Positions 59,718-64,000 of a stretch of DNA of 64,000 nucleotides are shown here, piece after piece. Position 1 is the stretch's first letter, and each line of letters begins with the position of its first letter. Position numbers and translations under genes: made by a program. This DNA comes from Franzmannia pantelleriensis (GTDB taxonomy: Bacteria; Pseudomonadota; Gammaproteobacteria; Pseudomonadales; Halomonadaceae), in contig NZ_FNGH01000001.1 of assembly GCF_900102875.1 (NCBI RefSeq), positions 1 to 64,000 of the forward strand. Direction: 5' to 3'. Below the pieces are notes generated by a model, which saw only the letters and a list, made by a program, of their open reading frames with translations, made no database searches and was not told the DNA's origin.

Positions 59718-60614
59718 ATGAGCCGCTCTCCTGAATCATCTGATCGCATGTTTCGCATCGGTATTGTCGGCGTCGGGCTGATGGGCCACGGCATTGCCAA
59801 GAACCTGCTCCAGGCCGGGCATTCGCTGGCCTTTCTCGATCATCCTGGCAATCAACCGGTGGATGACCTGCTGGCGGCGGGCGCCCAGTCCCGGGCAAGC
59901 GCCCGCGAGGTGGCCGAATCGGCCGAGCTGGTACTGCTGTGCGTGACCGGCTCGCCGCAGGTCGAGGCGGTACTGTTCGAGCCCGGCGGCGTGCTGGAGG
60001 GCCTGGCCCCCGGGGCGGTGGTGGTCGACTGCTCCACCGCGCTGCCGAGTTCCACGCAACAGGTCGCGGCGCGCGTCACCCAGGCCGGCGGCCGCTTTAT
60101 GGACGCCGCCATGACCCGCACTCCCAAGGAGGCCGAGGAGGGGCGCCTCAACCTGATCGTCGGCGCGCCCCAGGCGCTGTTCGACGAGGTGCGGCCGGTA
60201 CTGGCGTGCTTCGCCGAGAATATCGCCCATGCGGGTGATGTCAGCGCCGGTCATACCCTCAAGCTGCTGCATAACTTCGTCTCGCTGGGTTTCTCGGCGG
60301 TACTCGCCGAAGCCGCGGCGGCGTCGCGGCGGGCCGGCATCGACGACGCCGCGCTGCTCGAGGTGCTCGGCAAGGGCGGCGGCGGCGGGGTGGTGTTCGA
60401 ACGCCTGCGCCCCTATATCGCCGACGGTGACCCAGGCGGCTTCCGCTTCAGTGTCGCCAACGCCAGCAAGGACCTGGGCTACTATCACACCATGACCGAC
60501 GAGCTCGGCGTCGAGCGCGGGGTCGCCGCGGCGGTCAATGCGCTTTACCAGAGCATCGACGATCCGGCGCTGACGGTGCCGGAGGTGATAGGCGAGCTCG
60601 AGCGCCGCGGTTAA
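59718..60614 (+). CDS. 3-hydroxyisobutyrate-dehydrogenase-like reductase
   Basis: The 298-residue product is a second member of the LtnD/GarR superfamily. It has the NAD(P) motif IGIVGVGLMGHGIAKNL and the catalytic lysine in GHTLKLLHNFVSLGF. The substrate loop, normally DAPVSGG, reads DAAMTRTPKEAEEG, so the substrate differs from classical GarR or LtnD. The ATG at 59718 has GGAGG five bases upstream and is preferred over 59706. Lying before an HpaI-type aldolase, it could reduce the aldehyde half of the aldol product, as GarR does after GarL. That role is inferred. Confidence 0.85.
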   Translation: MSRSPESSDRMFRIGIVGVGLMGHGIAKNLLQAGHSLAFLDHPGNQPVDDLLAAGAQSRASAREVAESAELVLLCVTGSPQVEAVLFEPGGVLEGLAPGAVVVDCSTALPSSTQQVAARVTQAGGRFMDAAMTRTPKEAEEGRLNLIVGAPQALFDEVRPVLACFAENIAHAGDVSAGHTLKLLHNFVSLGFSAVLAEAAAASRRAGIDDAALLEVLGKGGGGGVVFERLRPYIADGDPGGFRFSVANASKDLGYYHTMTDELGVERGVAAAVNALYQSIDDPALTVPEVIGELERRG

Positions 60615-60647
60615 ACGCCAAGAAAGCGTCTACATAAGGGAAGCGTG

Positions 60648-61412
60648 ATGCAGGAAAACGTCTTCAAGACCCGGCTGCTGGCGGGAGAGCCGCAGACCGG
60701 GATCTGGCTCGGCATGGCCAGCCCCTACGTTACCGAGATGGCCGCCACGGCGGGTTTCGACTGGCTGCTGCTCGACGCCGAGCACGCCCCCAACGATGTC
60801 GCCAGCCTGCTGGCCCAGCTGCAGGCCATGGCGCCCTACGTCAGCGCCCCGGTGGTACGCCCGCCGGTGGGCGACCCGGTGCTGATCAAACGCTATCTGG
60901 ACATCGGCGTACAGAACCTGCTGGTGCCGATGGTCGAGTCGGCCGAGCAGGCCGCCGCGCTGGTGGCGGCGATGCGCTATCCCCCCGAGGGGATGCGCGG
61001 GGTGGGCCACGTGCTGTCGCGGGCGGCGCGCTGGGGGCAGGTAGCCGACTATCCGCAGCAGGCCAACCGCCAGATGTGCCTGCTGGTCCAGGTCGAGACC
61101 CTGCGTGGCCTGGAGAATCTCGAGGCGATTGCCGCGGTGGAAGGCGTCGACGGGGTCTTCATCGGGCCGGCGGATCTCTCCGCGGCGATGGGGCACCTCG
61201 GCGACCTGGGGCACCCCGACGTGGTGGCAGCGGTCGACGACGGCGTCGCGCGCATTCGCGCCGCCGGTAAGGCGGCGGGCATCGTCACCGTCGATGAAAG
61301 CGAGGCGCAGCGCTATCTCGATGCCGGCTGCACCTTCGTCGGCGTGGGGGTCGATACCGTGCTGTTCGTCGAGGCGCTGCGCGGCCTGGCGGGGCGTTTC
61401 GCGACGCGCTAG
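60648..61412 (+). CDS. HpaI/HpcH-family aldolase
   Basis: The 254-residue product is a class II metal aldolase of the HpaI/GarL family, which cleaves 2-oxo-3-deoxy sugar acids to pyruvate and an aldehyde. Family features are GIWLGMASPYVTEMAA, LLLDAEHAPND with the catalytic histidine, VVRPPVGDPVLIKRYLDIGVQ, the metal-binding glutamate in VQVETLRGLENL, and GVFIGPADLSAAMG. GTG at 60645 and ATG at 60648 are both possible; AGGG at 60637-60640 favours the ATG. It ends the + strand catabolic block. The exact substrate is not visible. Confidence 0.9.
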   Translation: MQENVFKTRLLAGEPQTGIWLGMASPYVTEMAATAGFDWLLLDAEHAPNDVASLLAQLQAMAPYVSAPVVRPPVGDPVLIKRYLDIGVQNLLVPMVESAEQAAALVAAMRYPPEGMRGVGHVLSRAARWGQVADYPQQANRQMCLLVQVETLRGLENLEAIAAVEGVDGVFIGPADLSAAMGHLGDLGHPDVVAAVDDGVARIRAAGKAAGIVTVDESEAQRYLDAGCTFVGVGVDTVLFVEALRGLAGRFATR

Positions 61413-61546
61413 TCGGTGATGCAATCTCAATAGCGATTGGGGGCGTTCCAGGTTAAGAAAAAAACGGCGTTGCGTTGCCAGCTGAAAATTTTCTTGGTGT
61501 AGTCAACAAAATATTCTGGCAACTGGGCGGTGTGCTCAAAATTTCG

Positions 61547-61562
61547 GCTATACTTGTATAGC
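61547..61562 (+). promoter_or_regulatory. Toxin-antitoxin promoter and operator
   Basis: GCTATAC TT GTATAGC has perfect 7-bp arms. It overlaps a good -10 hexamer TATACT (61549-61554). Binding by the antitoxin here would block transcription, the usual autoregulation of such pairs. The -35 region is weak. Confidence 0.65.
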
Positions 61563-61587
61563 AAATCGCCTAGTGGAGGATTTTGGT

Positions 61588-61812
61588 ATGTTGGCGTTGC
61601 GTCTACCGATCGAGATTGAAGAGCGCCTAGAGGCGCTGGCAAAGGCGACTGGCCGTACCAAGAGCTTCTACGCACGTGAGGCGATCCTCGAGCACCTGGA
61701 TGATCTTGAGGATATCTACCTGGCCGAGAAGACCCTGGAGCAGGTGCGCCTCGGCGAGATGGAGACTCATAGCCTGGATGACGTGGAGCGCGAGCTTGGC
61801 CTGGAGGATTGA
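61588..61812 (+). CDS. RelB/DinJ-type antitoxin (ribbon-helix-helix)
   Basis: The 74-residue protein starts MLALRLPIEIEERLEALAKATGRTK, a ribbon-helix-helix DNA-binding segment, followed by a short helix and an acidic C-terminal part (LDDVERELGLED) that would wrap the toxin. The ATG at 61588 has GGAGGA seven bases upstream. The gene overlaps the toxin gene by 17 bases. The surrounding DNA (61413-61587) is AT-richer than the neighbours, in line with an acquired module. Confidence 0.88.
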   Translation: MLALRLPIEIEERLEALAKATGRTKSFYAREAILEHLDDLEDIYLAEKTLEQVRLGEMETHSLDDVERELGLED

Positions 61813-62062
61813 GCTCACGGACGAAGCGGTCAAGCAACTCAAGGCTATTGGCCATACGGATGCCCAGCGCATTCGGAACTTTCTGCGCCGACGCATCCAG
61901 CCATTGGATGATCCACGCCAGCTCGGCAAGCCCCTGACGGGTCGGCTGAGTCAGGTGTGGCGGTACCGTGTCGGCAACTACCGGATCATTGCCGATATTG
62001 ACGACGCTACCATCCGCATCCTGGTCGTGCGCATCGCTCACCGTAGCAAGGTGTATCGGTAG
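61796..62062 (+). CDS. RelE/ParE-family toxin
   Basis: The 88-residue protein fits RelE-type mRNA interferases that cut mRNA at the ribosome. It has the typical start MAWRIELTDEAVKQL and the C-terminal strands VWRYRVGNYRIIADIDD and ILVVRIAHRSKVYR. The start is taken as TTG at 61796 because GGAG lies 7 bases upstream and the protein then begins exactly like the family. No ATG lies in a suitable place; the first in-frame ATG-initiated ORF starts far upstream inside the antitoxin gene. The stop is at 62060-62062, 45 bp before the convergent oxidoreductase gene. Confidence 0.88.
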   Translation: MAWRIELTDEAVKQLKAIGHTDAQRIRNFLRRRIQPLDDPRQLGKPLTGRLSQVWRYRVGNYRIIADIDDATIRILVVRIAHRSKVYR

Positions 62063-62107
62063 CGAGACATCAGCGTTCAACGGATGGGGCATTAGGTTAG
62101 CCGAGCA

Positions 62108-63526
62108 TCAGGACTGCGGCAGAATTCGCCCTGGGTTGAGCCCGTGCTCGGGATCGAACAGCGTCTTGATGCCGTCTGCCAGCTCGCGCTCCAGCGGCGA
62201 CAGTCGCGCCAGGTAGGCGGCCTGCTTGGTGCGGCCGATGCCGTGCTCGGCGCTGATGCTGCCGCCGACCTCATCCACCACCTCGAACAGCAGAGCCTCC
62301 AGCTCATGCAGGTGGTCGTGCTTGTCGGCGTCTGCCATACCCCTGGGGGGCAGGACATTGACGTGCAGGTTGCCGTCGCCGACGTGGCCGTAGGCGATGA
62401 TCTCGCAGTCCGGCGACGCCGCCATGATGGCGGTCGAGGCGCGCTCGACGACATCCGGAATCCGCGAAATGGGCACCGAGACATCGGTACGCAGGTGCTC
62501 GCCGTAGCGCCGCTGGCCCTCCAGCATGCTCTCGCGGAACTGCCACAGCTGCTGGCCCTGGGTGTCGCTGGCGGCCAGGGCGCCATCGAGCACCAGCTCG
62601 CGTTCCATGCCCTGTTCGAGCAGGTGTTCGAGCATCGCGCCGAGGTCCAATGGTCCACTGGCGGCGACCTCCATCAGCACATACCAGGGGTAAGCGTCGT
62701 CAAGTGGGTCGTTGAGTGTCGGCGTGGCTTCCATGGCCAGTTCCAGGCAGCGCCGCGGGATCAGCTCGAAGGCGCTAAGCAGGTCGCTGCAGTCGCGGCG
62801 CGCCAGCCCGTAGAGGGCAATCACCGCCTCCACCGAGGGCAGGCCGAGCAGCGCGGTGCGGCTCTGGGTCGCCCGCGGCGAGAGCTTGAGCACTGCGCCG
62901 GTGACGATCCCCAGGGTACCTTCACTGCCCAGCAGCAGCTGCTGCAGCGGGTAGCCGCGGTTGTCCTTATGCAGCGCCTTGAGGCCGTGCCAGATGCGTC
63001 CGTCGGCAAGCACCACCTCCAGCCCCAGTACCAGCTCGCGCATCATGCCGTAGCGCAGCACGTTGAGGCCGCCGGCGTTGGTGGCAATATTGCCACCGAT
63101 CTGACAGCTGCCCTGGGCGCCCAGAGAGAGCGGGAAATCGCAGTCATGCTCGGCCGCCGCCTGCTTGACGTTGTCGAGGATACAGCCGGCGTCGACGGTC
63201 ATGCTGAAGTTGATCGGATCGATGTCGCGGACCCGGTCCATGCGCTCCAGGCTGATCACCAGTTCACCGCCGTCGGCCGCCGGCAGGGCACCGGCTACCA
63301 GGCCGCTATGGCCGCCCTGTGGCGACACCGCCACGCCGTGCTGCCGGCACAGCCGCAGCGTCTCGGCGACCTCATCGGTGCTGGCCGGGCGGGCCACCGC
63401 CAGCGGCTGGCCGAGCCGTTCACCGGCCCAGTCGACGGTATAGCGGGTCATATCCTCGGGGTCGCGGAGCAGGCCGCGCTGGCCAAGGCGCTGGTGCAGG
63501 GCATCGAGTAGCGTGTCTGTGCTCAT
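62108..63526 (-). CDS. FAD-linked D-2-hydroxyacid dehydrogenase
   Basis: The 472-residue product belongs to the FAD-binding PCMH-type oxidoreductases (D-lactate, glycolate and D-2-hydroxyglutarate dehydrogenases). The FAD domain shows SPQGGHSGLVAGAL, GAQGSCQIGGNIATNAGGLNVLRYG and LLLGSEGTLGIVTGAVLKLSP. The C-terminal substrate half has AYGHVGDGNLHVNVL and GSISAEHGIGRTKQAAY with metal-ligand histidines. The exact substrate cannot be told; D-2-hydroxyglutarate or another 2-hydroxyacid is likely. GGAGAA lies about 8 bases before the ATG. The gene follows the FAA-family gene by 14 bp on the same strand, suggesting one transcript. Confidence 0.9.
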   Translation of the reverse strand: MSTDTLLDALHQRLGQRGLLRDPEDMTRYTVDWAGERLGQPLAVARPASTDEVAETLRLCRQHGVAVSPQGGHSGLVAGALPAADGGELVISLERMDRVRDIDPINFSMTVDAGCILDNVKQAAAEHDCDFPLSLGAQGSCQIGGNIATNAGGLNVLRYGMMRELVLGLEVVLADGRIWHGLKALHKDNRGYPLQQLLLGSEGTLGIVTGAVLKLSPRATQSRTALLGLPSVEAVIALYGLARRDCSDLLSAFELIPRRCLELAMEATPTLNDPLDDAYPWYVLMEVAASGPLDLGAMLEHLLEQGMERELVLDGALAASDTQGQQLWQFRESMLEGQRRYGEHLRTDVSVPISRIPDVVERASTAIMAASPDCEIIAYGHVGDGNLHVNVLPPRGMADADKHDHLHELEALLFEVVDEVGGSISAEHGIGRTKQAAYLARLSPLERELADGIKTLFDPEHGLNPGRILPQS

Positions 63527-63540
63527 GAGCGTTGTTCTCC

Positions 63541-64000
63541 TTACCGCTGGCCGAGATCGCGCATCAGTTGGCGAATGCCGTAGGTCCAGGGCGGCAGCTG
63601 GTCGCTGCGACCGACCCGGTTGACCAGGGCCCCCAGTGCCGGGGTGGCAATGGTCACCGTGTCGCCCAGGTGGTGGGTAAAGCCCTGACCCTGGCCGTCG
63701 CGATCCTGGATCGGCGAGAACATGGTGCCGAGGTAGAGCATGACGCCATCCGGGTACTGGTGGTGGGCGCCGATGGTCTGGCGTACCAGGTCGAGGGGGT
63801 CGCGACTGATCTCGGCCATGTCGCTCTCGCCCTCGAGCAGGAAGTCGTCGTCTTGCCCTTCGATACGCAGCGAGACCTTGGCGCGGCGTACGTCGTCGAT
63901 GCCGAAGCCGTCGTCGAACACGCGAATGAACGGGCCGATGGCGCTGGAGGCGTTGTTGTCCTTGGCCTTGCCCAGCAGCAGGGCGCTGCGGCCTTCGACG
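63541..64000 (-). CDS. FAA-hydrolase-family protein (5' part outside window)
   Basis: This is the C-terminal part of a gene that enters from the right edge. The visible 152 residues begin VEGRSALLLGKAKDNNASSA and continue with GPFIRVFDDGFGIDDVRRAKV, then LDLVRQTIGAHHQYPDGVMLY, LGTMFSPIQDRDG, HHLGDTVTIATPALGALVNRV. This pattern fits fumarylacetoacetate-hydrolase-type proteins, which cut or decarboxylate 2-oxo acids. The substrate is unknown. The frame stays open to base 64000, so the internal GTG near 63921 is not the start. It probably shares a transcript with the downstream oxidoreductase. Confidence 0.8.
   Translation of the reverse strand, partial: VEGRSALLLGKAKDNNASSAIGPFIRVFDDGFGIDDVRRAKVSLRIEGQDDDFLLEGESDMAEISRDPLDLVRQTIGAHHQYPDGVMLYLGTMFSPIQDRDGQGQGFTHHLGDTVTIATPALGALVNRVGRSDQLPPWTYGIRQLMRDLGQR

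Noticed and set aside
1-64000. tRNA, rRNA and insertion-sequence genes
   Set aside because: I looked for cloverleaf-like stretches, rRNA cores and transposase motifs and saw none; a covariance-model search would be decisive.

Overview
The window looks like the chromosome of a halophilic gammaproteobacterium of the Halomonas group. The evidence is GC-rich DNA (two 60-base lines counted at 67-68% GC), strongly acidic proteins, a TyrA-AroA fusion, gyrA-serC-pheA-tyrA/aroA-cmk-rpsA synteny, GTAG-type REP elements and a TRAP transporter. Genus is inferred; no rRNA or tRNA gene was seen.

Region 1 (1-10.4 kb) is core metabolism on the + strand: gyrA, a tandem array of 128-bp REP-type repeats, serC, pheA, a fused tyrA-aroA, cmk and rpsA. 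It closes with a textbook terminator at 10407-10437.

Region 2 (10.4-48.8 kb) is the unusual part. After an AraC-type regulator on the minus strand comes a co-directional + strand cassette: a TolC-like outer-membrane channel, an unrecognised protein, a SapC-family protein, one gene of 27,087 bp (9,028 residues), a GAF-TM-HlyD fusion, a PqqD-like/M50-protease/HlyD fusion, a reduced SecA-like ATPase and a small periplasmic HlyD-type adaptor. The giant carries an N-terminal LEPRMLLSAD motif, RTX-like blocks, long Gly/Ala-rich repeats and a Calx-beta-like stretch, and has no cysteine until its last 22 residues. The cassette resembles a type I adhesin export locus in which the ABC transporter is missing and a SecA-like motor plus an intramembrane protease stand in its place. 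I think this is the previously undescribed system, a dedicated exporter for a giant LEPR-XLL surface protein. The gene families are seen in the sequence; the joint mechanism is inference.

Region 3 (48.8-61.4 kb) is a catabolic island for four-carbon sugar acids. A LacI-family repressor with a perfect palindromic operator faces ltnD, a fused otnK-otnC, otnI and denD, the known route from threonate/erythronate to dihydroxyacetone phosphate. Then come a TRAP transporter (binding protein, small and large permease), an aldehyde dehydrogenase, a 3-hydroxyisobutyrate-dehydrogenase-like reductase and an HpaI-type aldolase. The ltnD-denD block is bracketed by inverted copies of a structured repeat.

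Region 4 (61.4-64 kb) holds a RelB/RelE-like toxin-antitoxin pair with a palindromic operator, then, on the minus strand, an FAD-linked 2-hydroxyacid dehydrogenase and the 3' part of an FAA-hydrolase-family gene that runs off the window.
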